A stretch of DNA of 64,000 bases from Aquimarina pacifica (lineage in GTDB: Bacteria; Bacteroidota; Bacteroidia; Flavobacteriales; Flavobacteriaceae). The DNA lies in NCBI RefSeq assembly GCF_000520955.1, contig NZ_JACC01000029.1, forward strand, positions 19,346 to 83,345, in the 5' to 3' direction. How positions within the stretch are numbered: position 1 is the stretch's first letter; every line of letters starts with the position of its first letter. A model generated the notes under the pieces. The model made no database searches. It was not told where the DNA came from and was given only the letters and a program-made list of their open reading frames with translations. Shown piece after piece: positions 55,364 through 63,963 of the stretch. The translations under genes and the position numbers were made by a program.

Positions 55364-55857
55364 AAAAACCACTAATCTTTTTAATTTTCTTTTTACTTAT
55401 TTTTTCAAAGAACTTTTCACAGCCTACAGGAGGTGAAAAAAAAATCATAAGACTCTCTTTGAAAATAAAAAGTAAAGGGAGGGTTTCTAAGTTTTCTCTT
55501 TCTACAGAAGGTTCGAATACTGTTATTAGTGATAATGGTTTTAAAATAAATTCTTTCACCTCTAATTACAGAAATAAAACTCTGATAGATTCTACCAAAA
55601 TAATCGTAAATAATAATGCCCCATACGGAATAACTTTACATGAAGAAGAGATTAAAATAAGTTATATTGGAAAGTATGATTGGATAGATCAATATTATTC
55701 AAATTTAAACTTAATAATCAAAAAAAAATGTCAGCAAATGCAAATTAAGCTTAAAATCTATGAGAGCGCCAAGATTGATGTAGAAATCCCTTTTAAAAAA
55801 GGCAATTTTGAAATCACAGATCCAGAAAACCCAAAGTTAATTCGCATAAAGGAATAG
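55360..55857 (+). CDS. Exported protein coupled to the effector gene (candidate immunity protein)
   Basis: 165 residues with a signal peptide (MKKPLIFLIFFLLIFSKNF, cleavage near SQP). There is no lipobox. The mature protein is strand-rich with many K, I and N residues (KKIIRLSLKIKSKGRVSKF, then KLKIYESAKIDVEIPFK). It starts inside the last four bases of the TssD-fusion gene (ATGA). A periplasmic protein tightly coupled to an effector gene is the usual layout for an immunity partner, but no homologue is recognised. Confidence 0.65.
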   Translation: MKKPLIFLIFFLLIFSKNFSQPTGGEKKIIRLSLKIKSKGRVSKFSLSTEGSNTVISDNGFKINSFTSNYRNKTLIDSTKIIVNNNAPYGITLHEEEIKISYIGKYDWIDQYYSNLNLIIKKKCQQMQIKLKIYESAKIDVEIPFKKGNFEITDPENPKLIRIKE

Positions 55858-55959
55858 TAACGGAATCTCTAGTTCAGGTACATTCAGCTCATAAATAAAG
55901 TAATATATATCAGTACTTTAAGTAGGCATTTGAAAATAAAAAACCATTACAAAATATCA

Positions 55960-56355
55960 TTATTTCACCAAAACACCCCTCTGTTCCATTACTGGTAGGT
56001 CTCTAAAAGCATTTTCATTAATCGTGTTCTTTTTGAATAGATATTTCTTATCAAACAACTTACTATCGGCAAAAAAAGTGACTACGAATTCATTATTCAT
56101 AACCAAAAGTTCTTCTTGCAGCATTTCAATTTTCGCATAGGACTTGGCTTCTATTTTGCCGATCCCATGACGAAGCACAGAAGTCTTTCTGTCATCATCA
56201 TATCCCTTAGTAACAACCAATACCATTTCTATGGCTATATCCTGATCGTTAATGATATAAGAGTTCCAGTTTTGTCCCAACAACTCCTCGTCCCATTCTT
56301 TGACAACCGCTATATATACACCTTTGACCACCGGTATTTCGATATCTTTCTTCAT
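55960..56355 (-). CDS. Hypothetical protein co-oriented with pheS
   Basis: 131 residues (MKKDIEIPVVKGVYIAVVKE). A mixed alpha/beta sequence with no signal or membrane helix: strands around EMVLVVTKGY and FVVTFFADSK, and a closing MEQRGVLVK. It starts 16 bases after the pheS stop on the same strand and is probably co-transcribed. No function can be assigned. Confidence 0.8.
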   Translation of the reverse strand: MKKDIEIPVVKGVYIAVVKEWDEELLGQNWNSYIINDQDIAIEMVLVVTKGYDDDRKTSVLRHGIGKIEAKSYAKIEMLQEELLVMNNEFVVTFFADSKLFDKKYLFKKNTINENAFRDLPVMEQRGVLVK

Positions 56356-56371
56356 ACAGAAATAGTAGGAC

Positions 56372-57391
56372 TTATAAAGTTGATTTAAATTGTTCTAAGA
56401 AACGTACATCATTTTCACTAAGCATTCTGATATCGGTAATCCCATACAATAAAAGCGCTATTCTATCGATACCCATACCAAATGCAAAACCGCTATATTC
56501 CTCTGGATCAATACCACAATTCTTCAACACATTCGGATCTACCATACCACAACCCATTATCTCTAACCATCCTGTACCTTTGGTCATTTTATAATCAGTT
56601 TCTGTCTCTAGCCCCCAATACACATCTACCTCTGCACTAGGCTCTGTAAATGGGAAATATGATGGGCGTAGCCTGATTCTAGATTTACCAAACATCTCGG
56701 TAGTAAAATATTGTAATGTTTGTTTTAGGTCGGCAAAAGACACATCCTTATCTATATAAAGTCCTTCTACCTGATGAAAAAAGCAATGCGATCGCGCAGA
56801 AATAGCCTCATTACGATATACTCTTCCCGGAGAAATAGTTCGGATAGGTGGTTGATTATTTTCCATATATCGCACTTGAACAGATGATGTATGCGTACGT
56901 AGTAAAATATCTGGATCTGTTTGGATAAAAAATGTATCCTGCATATCACGGGCAGGATGATACTCTGGCAAATTAAGTGCCGTAAAATTGTGCCAATCAT
57001 CCTCTACCTCTGGACCTTCACTTACATTAAACCCTATCCGTGAGAAAATATCAATAATCTGATTTTTTACCAGCGAAATAGGATGACGAGAACCCAAAGC
57101 TATTGGTGCGGCGGGTCTAGTAAGATCTCCATAATTTCCTTTCTCCTCTTCTTGTGACTCTAATTCTTCTTTTAAAGACTTCACCTTACCTTCTGCAGCA
57201 ATTTTGAGTGCATTGATTGCTTGACCGAATTCCTTTTTCTGATCATTGGCCACATTTCTGAATTCGGCAAAAAAGTCATTAATCAGTCCTTTTTTACCAG
57301 AAAACTTAATTCTAAATGCCTCTACCTCTTCTTTGGTCTTGGCTTTGAAGGTATCAACCTCTGCAATATACTCTTTGATCTTATCTATCAT
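56372..57391 (-). CDS. pheS: Phenylalanyl-tRNA synthetase alpha subunit
   Basis: 339 residues from the ATG at 57391; a GTG immediately before is not needed. An N-terminal coiled coil precedes the class II core. The HPISLVKNQIIDIFSRIGF segment, HTSSVQVRYM, motif 2 GRVYRNEAISARSHCFFHQVEGL and motif 3 FAFGMGIDRIALLLYGI are clear. Charges tRNA-Phe as alpha2beta2. The beta subunit gene is not adjacent, which is typical of this phylum. It marks the right border of the accessory region. Confidence 0.97.
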   Translation of the reverse strand: MIDKIKEYIAEVDTFKAKTKEEVEAFRIKFSGKKGLINDFFAEFRNVANDQKKEFGQAINALKIAAEGKVKSLKEELESQEEEKGNYGDLTRPAAPIALGSRHPISLVKNQIIDIFSRIGFNVSEGPEVEDDWHNFTALNLPEYHPARDMQDTFFIQTDPDILLRTHTSSVQVRYMENNQPPIRTISPGRVYRNEAISARSHCFFHQVEGLYIDKDVSFADLKQTLQYFTTEMFGKSRIRLRPSYFPFTEPSAEVDVYWGLETETDYKMTKGTGWLEIMGCGMVDPNVLKNCGIDPEEYSGFAFGMGIDRIALLLYGITDIRMLSENDVRFLEQFKSTL

Positions 57392-57473
57392 CACTATTTT
57401 CTTGATATCACGGCAAATTTAACGAAATAAAATCATAAAAAAACGCCTTCTTTTTAGGTTACTGTATATATTA

Positions 57474-57830
57474 TTAATCAATATATTCACTGACAAGAAA
57501 ATAATTCACAATTGCTTCTTTCATCAAAACAGATTGTTCTCCCGCCTTAAGGCTAGGAAGCTTCTCTTTCATTTTATAGTGTGGCCATCCCTGATCATCA
57601 AAATACTCGAACTCATAATATCCGTAAGGTTCTAATAGACGGCAAATAGCGATATGCATTAAATCTAATTTTTCATCTTTTTTAAAAGCCCTATGAACCT
57701 GTCCCAATTCCTGAACTCCAATCAAATATATAATTCCATCTATATCTAAGTCCTCACCTTCTGCAAATCGATCCGAAAGTTTTGCAACCAGATGCTCCCA
57801 CCGCTCTTTTAATTTCTCATCTCTTGCCAT
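57474..57830 (-). CDS. Conserved hypothetical protein next to pheS
   Basis: 118 residues from the ATG at 57830 (MARDEKLKERWEHLVAKL); upstream ATGs at 57854 and 57875 would add a cysteine/lysine stretch. It is a soluble, mainly helical protein with an acidic GEDLDIDGIIYLIGVQELGQ segment and an aromatic LEPYGYYEFEYFDDQGWPHY. I recall similar proteins beside pheS in other flavobacteria but no function is known. Confidence 0.78.
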   Translation of the reverse strand: MARDEKLKERWEHLVAKLSDRFAEGEDLDIDGIIYLIGVQELGQVHRAFKKDEKLDLMHIAICRLLEPYGYYEFEYFDDQGWPHYKMKEKLPSLKAGEQSVLMKEAIVNYFLVSEYID

Positions 57831-58160
57831 ACAGCATTTTTCTTTTTTTAACATCTTGCCATCAGTCAAGACCAATTAACAAATGCTCTGTTATTTTATT
57901 CTCCAAAATCAAGTCCATTTAGACATACATCATCATAAAATTTTTGAATTCGGGTAAGGTAAACCCAAAGACCAAATCACTAACAACATAAAACTCTAGT
58001 CTTAATACAACCCATTATTATAGGAAAAATGGATTGTTAATGCCTTGAGCCTGCAAAAATACCACTTCGCCAAAACAATGGTTCATAAATAACAACAAAA
58101 TAATTTGACTGAGAAATCAAATTCATTGATCCTTGAATCGATCCTTGAAAAAATTAAAAA
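57831..58160. other. Gene-free stretch with a short direct repeat
   Basis: 330 bases between the small gene beside pheS and the toxin gene. The only structure noted is a tandem repeat: GATCCTTGAA at 58128-58137 and again at 58140-58149 (12-base period), just after the end of the toxin gene. No ORF worth calling. Confidence 0.5.
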
Positions 58161-58442
58161 TCAGGACTGCTTGTTTTTTAGAACTTCTGTAAGTGCATCT
58201 CTATGCAAAAATCTCATCAATGTCATTTCGGTATTCGAAGTCACAAACCCTATTAGGTAATAAAACCCAATTCCCATCTTATATGCGCGATCATTCCCTT
58301 CTATATTTCTAAACTGTGTTATTTCACCTACACTTTCGGCGGTTTTTATAATCTCTAATACATCTTTGAGCGTTTTGTGTAGCGATACGTCATTTGTTGA
58401 TTTAAAGTCTGTAGCGAATTGCTGAGAAATTTTTAGCTCCAT
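58161..58442 (-). CDS. RelE/ParE-type toxin
   Basis: 93 residues from the ATG at 58442 (MELKISQQFATDF), which is one base after the antitoxin stop; the longer frame from 58466 would overlap it. The fold pattern is RelE/ParE: helix, strand, LKDVLEIIKTAESVGEI, FRNIEGNDRAYKMGIGFYYLIGF and TLMRFLHRDA. Such toxins cut mRNA or inhibit gyrase; which one cannot be told here. Confidence 0.85.
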   Translation of the reverse strand: MELKISQQFATDFKSTNDVSLHKTLKDVLEIIKTAESVGEITQFRNIEGNDRAYKMGIGFYYLIGFVTSNTEMTLMRFLHRDALTEVLKNKQS

Positions 58443-58443
58443 A

Positions 58444-58689
58444 TTACTCTGGGTTAAATAATTCATCTTCGTTTACTGTCTTGGCAACATGAGCTTGCTG
58501 CATAAGAAGTAATAAACCAATATCTTCTTTTTGACTCAAAGACATACTATTAATTTGCTGTTTTTCCTTTTGTTCGACATACCAACTGATAGCATCTTCC
58601 ATTACTTTTTTTACACTAGAGTTGTCTAAGGCCGCTATTAGCTTAAGTTTCGGAATAATTTGCTCATCTATATCAATAATCTTTCTCAT
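58444..58689 (-). CDS. Ribbon-helix-helix antitoxin
   Basis: 81 residues from the ATG at 58689 (MRKIIDIDEQIIPKLKLIA); an upstream ATG at 58728 lies inside the promoter/operator. The N-terminus is a short strand and two helices (NSSVKKVMEDAISWYVEQKE) as in RHH/CopG antitoxins; the remainder, QQAHVAKTVNEDELF, is the toxin-binding tail. First gene of the pair and likely an autorepressor. Confidence 0.83.
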   Translation of the reverse strand: MRKIIDIDEQIIPKLKLIAALDNSSVKKVMEDAISWYVEQKEKQQINSMSLSQKEDIGLLLLMQQAHVAKTVNEDELFNPE

Positions 58690-58702
58690 AAGATATGTTT
58701 TG

Positions 58703-58733
58703 TATATATAGTATATATTATATGCCAAATATA
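58703..58733 (-). promoter_or_regulatory. Promoter/operator of the toxin-antitoxin operon
   Basis: On the minus strand the -7 box TATATTTG is at 58733-58726, a perfect TAnnTTTG match. Downstream of it, 58703-58720 is an alternating TA-rich, near-palindromic segment (TATATAGTATATAT core) that overlaps the expected start of transcription. It is well placed for repression by the RHH antitoxin. Confidence 0.55.
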
Positions 58734-58879
58734 TAAAATTTAAAAATAAAATTATTCATCATATATTTTACCTTTTCTCTGCTCAATTCACAGACAATCT
58801 ATATTATAAATACAAAAAACATATTAGTAAAAACCTGTCAATAAGGAGAAAAGATCAGAAGCAATTATAAAACTTGAAC

Positions 58880-58887
58880 TATATTTG
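58880..58887 (+). promoter_or_regulatory. -7 box for the tail-fibre-like gene
   Basis: TATATTTG (followed by CAC, as often seen in flavobacterial promoters) is a perfect match to TAnnTTTG. It lies 105 bases before the ATG at 58993, giving a fairly long leader. No -33 TTTG at the best spacing. The 303-base gap 58690-58992 holds only this and the toxin-antitoxin promoter. Confidence 0.5.
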
Positions 58888-58992
58888 CACATGGAAAAGT
58901 AATCTTCAGAAATATTTAAAAAAATTTAATTAAAATAACGTAACATTTTGTTTTTTCAAGACATAAACAGATATAACATAAAAACATACAAA

Positions 58993-59931
58993 ATGAATAA
59001 AATATGGATATTCAGTGCATTGCTAATAAATACACTTATGGCTTTGGCACAAACCAATCAAATTATCGATAAAGAAGCAGCTACAATCTATCTTGGTCAA
59101 AATGGAGATTCAGGACCTCATGGCATAGTTTTCGACGACAACATTTCTGGAGAAGGCCTACAGATTTTTTATCGTACAACTCCTAATGCTTTAATCATAG
59201 AAAAGACTAGTGACAATAGTGATTTGTTTTCTATTGATTACGACACAGAATACGGATATTTTAATGGTAGAGTTGGAATTGGTTCTACTGAGCCCGAATC
59301 TATGCTTCAAATAGGAAACTCAGCTACAGTTAATAATTCCAATTACATAACGTTCGGAAAACGACTCAGTACTGTAGAGGTTAATCTACCTTTTATGGGC
59401 CATGACAGCTTTGTTGATAGAAATGACTTAGGATTAGGAACTAGAAGTACTAGTGGTCGTATTAACTTTTATACAGGAAATTCCTCTTCTTCGTTTGATA
59501 AAAATCAAATTAGAATGACAATTAAAGCAGACGGCAATGTAGGGATCGGAACATCAAGTCCGGATATGAAACTAACCGTCAAAGGAAAAATTCATGCAGA
59601 AGAAGTTAAGATAGATCTAAATGTTCCCGCGCCTGATTATGTTTTTGATAATAATTATAACTTAAGGTCTCTTGAAGAAGTTGAAGGTTTTATTATTAAC
59701 AATAGCCACCTTCCTGAAATACCTTCTGCCAAAGAATTTGAACAAAATGGTGTGATGCTTGCAGAAATGAACATGAATTTACTCAAAAAAGTTGAAGAAC
59801 TTACTTTATACACTATTCAACAACAAAAGGATATCAAAAAACTTCAAAAAGAGAACGAACAATTAAATTTATTAAATGAAAAATTACTAGAATTATATGT
59901 TAGACTTGAAAAACTTGAGTCAAAACAGTAA
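58993..59931 (+). CDS. Exported tail-fibre-like protein with C-terminal coiled coil
   Basis: 312 residues from the ATG at 58993 (MNKIWIFSALLINTLMALA); the frame extends upstream only to a TTG. A signal peptide ends near ALAQ. The middle is strand-rich with collagen- or fibre-like phrases (VGIGSTEPESMLQIGN and VGIGTSSPDMKLTVKGKI). The C-terminal part has the conserved LRSLEEVEGFIINNSHLPEIPSAKEF-type linker before a long coiled coil (LLKKVEELTLYTIQQQ). This plan is widespread in Bacteroidota and resembles phage tail-fibre and S74-like proteins, but there is no S74 catalytic motif. Role unknown; possibly a surface fibre. Confidence 0.8.
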   Translation: MNKIWIFSALLINTLMALAQTNQIIDKEAATIYLGQNGDSGPHGIVFDDNISGEGLQIFYRTTPNALIIEKTSDNSDLFSIDYDTEYGYFNGRVGIGSTEPESMLQIGNSATVNNSNYITFGKRLSTVEVNLPFMGHDSFVDRNDLGLGTRSTSGRINFYTGNSSSSFDKNQIRMTIKADGNVGIGTSSPDMKLTVKGKIHAEEVKIDLNVPAPDYVFDNNYNLRSLEEVEGFIINNSHLPEIPSAKEFEQNGVMLAEMNMNLLKKVEELTLYTIQQQKDIKKLQKENEQLNLLNEKLLELYVRLEKLESKQ

Positions 59932-59960
59932 AAAATTAATTATTTGATCATTGTTATATA

Positions 59961-59996
59961 AAATAAGGCAGTAGTCAAAAACTACTGCCTTATTTT
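59961..59996 (+). terminator. Terminator after the tail-fibre-like gene
   Basis: A perfect 15-base stem, AAATAAGGCAGTAGT (59961-59975) with ACTACTGCCTTATTT (59981-59995) and a 5-base loop, then T-rich sequence. It starts 30 bases after the stop. Confidence 0.9.
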
Positions 59997-60388
59997 ATTT
60001 CATTATTTTCTATTGATTAACTTGAAGTTTGCAGGCTTTATAACGGCACTATTTCTTAATACTGCATCAAATCAAACAATTATTAATAAATTACAGATTC
60101 TAATAACCTTAATTATCAATTTTTGACCCTGTAAAATTGTAATACAATACTATTTAGTTAATAACATAAGAGTATACGTTGTTTTTTTAATAACTTCAAC
60201 AAACAAATGGTTCAAGTTAAATTTTGTGTTTTTTCGAATAAAACATAATATTGATCATAGACTAATAAACCTAACTAAAAAGACTTGCGTACAATAATTA
60301 CAATAAACATTTAATTCGCACAAAATAGCACGAAAAACTATATAGATCTTCAAAAGAAACTATATTTAAACTTCAAATTTCTAGTTCA
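59997..60388. other. Gene-free AT-rich region before cvpA
   Basis: 392 bases with no called ORF and no clear promoter of the TTTG/TAnnTTTG type. I see no repeat or hairpin of note. Confidence 0.5.
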
Positions 60389-60895
60389 ATGAATTACATA
60401 GATATTATTTTAGGGATTATCTTATTATGGGGACTTATAAAAGGGTTCAGTAAAGGCCTATTCGCATCTCTTGCTTCTTTAGTAGCCATAGTAATTGGCA
60501 TCTATATTGCTGTACATTTTTCACATATAGTCGGCGGATATCTAGAAAAATATATTAACAGACAAGAAGGGACGGTAAAACTTATTGCCTTTGCAGTCAC
60601 CCTTATCGGCGTTGTTATACTTATCTCGCTTGGCGGTAAACTACTTACCAAAATTGCAGATTATGCAGCTTTAGGAATTCTTAATAAAATTCTAGGTGGT
60701 CTATTTGGTATCCTAAAAATGGGATTTATTGCCAGCGTTCTTATTATTTTTATAGAAGCCATCAACAGAAATATAACTTTCTTAAAACAAGAAACTCTGG
60801 CGTCTTCTTTACTCTACAGGCCAGTACAAAGATTAGCTCCTATGATTTTACCGAATGTATTTAATACTACCAAAGATGATGACACACAAGTATAA
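60389..60895 (+). CDS. CvpA-family membrane protein
   Basis: 168 residues with four membrane helices. The start YIDIILGIILLWGLIKGFSKGLFASLASL matches the CvpA/colicin V production family signature, as does the WGLIKGF motif. The C-terminus is hydrophilic. Its last 20 bases overlap the next gene. CvpA family members in other bacteria affect envelope integrity; a specific role here is unknown. Confidence 0.9.
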   Translation: MNYIDIILGIILLWGLIKGFSKGLFASLASLVAIVIGIYIAVHFSHIVGGYLEKYINRQEGTVKLIAFAVTLIGVVILISLGGKLLTKIADYAALGILNKILGGLFGILKMGFIASVLIIFIEAINRNITFLKQETLASSLLYRPVQRLAPMILPNVFNTTKDDDTQV

Positions 60896-61946
60896 AAATT
60901 CGACATTTATAACTATATCCTTACTACTAGTTAGCTCCCTGTTTGGTTCTTGTTCTTCTGATAATACAACCGCTGCTTCTAATACGCAAGATGAAACATC
61001 TCTTTCTTGTAATCCTGATATCAAAGTACTCACCTCTTTTTCTGATGAAAATGGTGTTAATTATATATATGAAGACGGAACTTTTTTTATCGTTGAAAAC
61101 GATGAATGTACATTCATTCTACAATATTTTGAACAAGATTTTGAAAGTACAAACTATACTACTACATCCGAAGGAGTTTTTATTCGATTAAGTGAAAATG
61201 AGGCCTTGCCTGTCAAAAATAATTTTGAAGAAAATTTTCAGGGTTATAATTCTTTTACTGAACTGTTTTTGCAATCTTCAGATGACTACTTCACCAAACA
61301 CTGGACAGGAATGACACTGCTTAGCCCGACTACACCTACTTTATCACAATACTCTGAGTTGATGGATTGTATTCTTGATGAAACTTGTGATTTTAATGAT
61401 AACCGTATTGCGCTAATTGCAGACCCTTTACAGGCACAAAACACAATTTTAGAATTTAATGCTGTAACTCCCTCTGAGGACATAGTTACATCAAAAGCAT
61501 CTATTCAGTCTACATTATCTTATTTTACGCAAAATGATGAACTCTGGTACCAAGCTGATTATTATTTAAAGGAAGGTACTCCTTATAGCATTGTGGACTT
61601 CGAAAATAGTTACTTTTTCGGGAGCCCAGGTCCTAGGATCGTAATTAAGAATGACCTTTTGACTTTAGAAAACAAATTCGGAACCAAAATTCAATACCAG
61701 CAAACAAATAACGTATCTGTACCAAGAAATCAATGGTTTACCATAAAAGTATTCCTAAAATATAATGACACTGATACTGGTGAAATTAAAGTATGGCAGG
61801 ACAACAACTTAATTATTAACTCAACCGGTATAAATCTCCCTACGAGTAACTCTATACAAAACGTTATAGAACTTGGCATTACTGCCACAAATGAAGCTTG
61901 TATACTATACTTAGACAACATAAAAATAGCCGACGCTCCCTTTTAG
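60876..61946 (+). CDS. Lipoprotein with a jelly-roll (polysaccharide-lyase-like) C-terminal half
   Basis: 356 residues from the ATG at 60876 (a second ATG is the next codon). The signal ends TISLLLVSSLFGSC with a lipobox cysteine. The N-terminal part is acidic with repeated strands. From about residue 210 the pattern ELWYQADYYLKEG, VPRNQWFTIKVFLKY, GEIKVWQDNNLI, VIELGITAT and CILYLDNIKI is that of a concanavalin-like/heparin-lyase-type jelly roll. I see no catalytic set, so a glycan-binding role is as likely as an enzyme. It overlaps cvpA by 20 bases. Confidence 0.75.
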   Translation: MMTHKYKNSTFITISLLLVSSLFGSCSSDNTTAASNTQDETSLSCNPDIKVLTSFSDENGVNYIYEDGTFFIVENDECTFILQYFEQDFESTNYTTTSEGVFIRLSENEALPVKNNFEENFQGYNSFTELFLQSSDDYFTKHWTGMTLLSPTTPTLSQYSELMDCILDETCDFNDNRIALIADPLQAQNTILEFNAVTPSEDIVTSKASIQSTLSYFTQNDELWYQADYYLKEGTPYSIVDFENSYFFGSPGPRIVIKNDLLTLENKFGTKIQYQQTNNVSVPRNQWFTIKVFLKYNDTDTGEIKVWQDNNLIINSTGINLPTSNSIQNVIELGITATNEACILYLDNIKIADAPF

Positions 61947-62005
61947 TTTGTTTTCACACAATGTATAAGGCAACACCAAATCGATTACCCTATTTCATAT
62001 TATAC

Positions 62006-63868
62006 TTAGGACCTTACCGAAACTGTAGTTTTCAAATATTTAACACATTCTGTAAAATCTTTAAAAATATGTTCTTTTGGAATAAGGTCAGGAGTAATAC
62101 CTATGCGCTCCATCATATACCTAGGTTGTTTTAACAAACCTACAAACAACACATTAATATTTTTATTTTTTAATTCAAGCAACATCTCTTCCATAGCATA
62201 TAGACCAGATTGATCCATATATTGCATTCTTCCTAGCCGTATAATAACAGTAACAGCGGAGTCTGGTATCTGAGCTGTCAATTGCTGAAAATCACTTGTA
62301 TAACCAAAAAACAAGGGGCCTTTGACGTGTTTGATAAAAACCTCTTCTTCTAACTTATCCGGAAAATCCAATTCATCCTTCCATTTTTCCTCTTTTAAAG
62401 GTTTTACATCAGATGCTTCTGCTGTTAAATCCCCTATTTTCTTCATAAACATTAACGAGGCAATTACCAATCCAATACCCACTGCATAAACTAAGTTCCA
62501 AAAGGTAGACAACACTAAAACAATAACCATAATTAGTACCTCTGAACTTAAACGTATTGGACCTAACTTTATGTCTCTTGGCAAACTTGTGATCGCCTTA
62601 AGCCCTTTATAATCCATAACCCCTATACCTACAGTAATTAATATCCCTGCCAATACAGCCGCAGGAATTCTAGAAGCAACAGGCCCAAACCCAAGTACAA
62701 CTATAAATAACACTATTCCTGCTACCATTCCTGATAGTTTTGTTTTTCCGCCAGAGTTAATATTTACAACAGTTCTAATAGTGGCCCCAGCACCTGGAAT
62801 TCCGCCAAAAACTGCAGCAATACTGTTTCCAATTCCTTGACCCAATAGTTCTTTATTTGGTTTATGCTTCGTCTTTGTCATATTATCTGCTACTACACTA
62901 GTCAAAAGAGAATCTATAGCACCTAATAGGGCTAATGTCAATGCGGTAAAAATGTATGGAGTAATATTTTCTAAATTAAAACCTGTAAAAATCTCTAATT
63001 TAGGAATCGGAAGACCACTAGGTATTTCTTCTATCGGTCGATAATCAAACCCAAATCCAACCGCTATACCAGACATAACCACTAAAGCAACCAGTGTACT
63101 CGGAATTATTGTGGTAATTCTCTTAAACCCGTAAATTATTAAGATAGTACCTAATGCCAAAAGAAGTTCTAACCAATTAATATTGCTTAATGCTTTCGGA
63201 AACACCTTTATAGCACCTAAAGCCCCCGAAGCTTCCTTTGCCGCTAATATTTGCGATTCTTTTAAAATGTTATCCTGAGAAATTTCCCCTGCTCTGCTAA
63301 TGGTTTCTTTAAAATCCTCAAGAACTAAAATTCCTTCTCCAGCCTCTTCTTTAAGAATATTTTGTAAAATTACCTCTTCAGCTTGTGGCTTGAATCTGGC
63401 TACAAACTCTTCATCTTCCTTGGGGTAATAACCCAAAGATGGCAATATCTGCGTAAGTAATATAATAACACCAATTGCAGTCATAAAACCAGAAACTACA
63501 GGATAAGGAATATATCTAATATATTTACCAGAACCGACAAGACCCAAACCTATTTGCATTAGACCAGCAAGCAAAAATACGGTCAATATAGCAGGTAAGG
63601 CTTTTTCTAAGCTACCATCGTTTGAGGCAATTATATCTGCAATAACAACCATACTTACGGCAGTCATAGGCGCTGTTGGCCCAGAAATCTGTGTGCCTGT
63701 ACCACCAAAAAGTGCAGCAAAAAAACTAATAAAAATTGCACCATATAATCCGGCACTAGGTCCTAGACCAGAGGAAACACCAAAAGCTAATGCAAGCGGC
63801 AATGCAACAATTCCTGCTGTTAAACCACCGAACATATCTCCTTTGAGATTACTAAAAAAACCTTTCAT
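62006..63868 (-). CDS. SulP-family anion transporter
   Basis: 620 residues. About 12 to 14 membrane helices with the family pattern (GLTAGIVALPLALAFGVSSG, GIGNSIAAVFGGIPGAGATIRT), and a C-terminal STAS domain (HVKGPLFFGYTSDFQQL, then IRLGRMQYMDQSGLYAMEEML). A glutamate-rich insertion near 150-215 lies between helices. SulP proteins move sulfate, bicarbonate or related anions; bicarbonate or sulfate is likely here. An AAAGGAT-type ribosome site lies just before the ATG. Confidence 0.93.
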   Translation of the reverse strand: MKGFFSNLKGDMFGGLTAGIVALPLALAFGVSSGLGPSAGLYGAIFISFFAALFGGTGTQISGPTAPMTAVSMVVIADIIASNDGSLEKALPAILTVFLLAGLMQIGLGLVGSGKYIRYIPYPVVSGFMTAIGVIILLTQILPSLGYYPKEDEEFVARFKPQAEEVILQNILKEEAGEGILVLEDFKETISRAGEISQDNILKESQILAAKEASGALGAIKVFPKALSNINWLELLLALGTILIIYGFKRITTIIPSTLVALVVMSGIAVGFGFDYRPIEEIPSGLPIPKLEIFTGFNLENITPYIFTALTLALLGAIDSLLTSVVADNMTKTKHKPNKELLGQGIGNSIAAVFGGIPGAGATIRTVVNINSGGKTKLSGMVAGIVLFIVVLGFGPVASRIPAAVLAGILITVGIGVMDYKGLKAITSLPRDIKLGPIRLSSEVLIMVIVLVLSTFWNLVYAVGIGLVIASLMFMKKIGDLTAEASDVKPLKEEKWKDELDFPDKLEEEVFIKHVKGPLFFGYTSDFQQLTAQIPDSAVTVIIRLGRMQYMDQSGLYAMEEMLLELKNKNINVLFVGLLKQPRYMMERIGITPDLIPKEHIFKDFTECVKYLKTTVSVRS

Positions 63869-63925
63869 ACCTATCCTTTTTAATCTTTACTCTACAATGA
63901 TAATAAAACAATTAAAAATTAGCAC

Positions 63926-63963
63926 AAAAAAAGCCAAGACATTGAGTGTCTTGGCTTTTTTTT
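63926..63963 (-). terminator. Bidirectional terminator upstream of the SulP gene
   Basis: Stem GCCAAGACA (63933-63941) with TGTCTTGGC (63947-63955) around a TTGAG loop, with seven A before and eight T after. It most likely ends the minus-strand gene whose last codons reach 63962. Confidence 0.9.

Noticed and set aside
57831..58160. Possible decayed gene beside the toxin gene
   Set aside because: No frame could be joined into a recognisable protein; only a short tandem repeat was seen.
58993..59931. Tail-fibre-like gene as evidence for a prophage
   Set aside because: It has its own signal peptide, promoter and terminator, and no other phage structural gene is nearby; similar exported proteins are common in Bacteroidota chromosomes.
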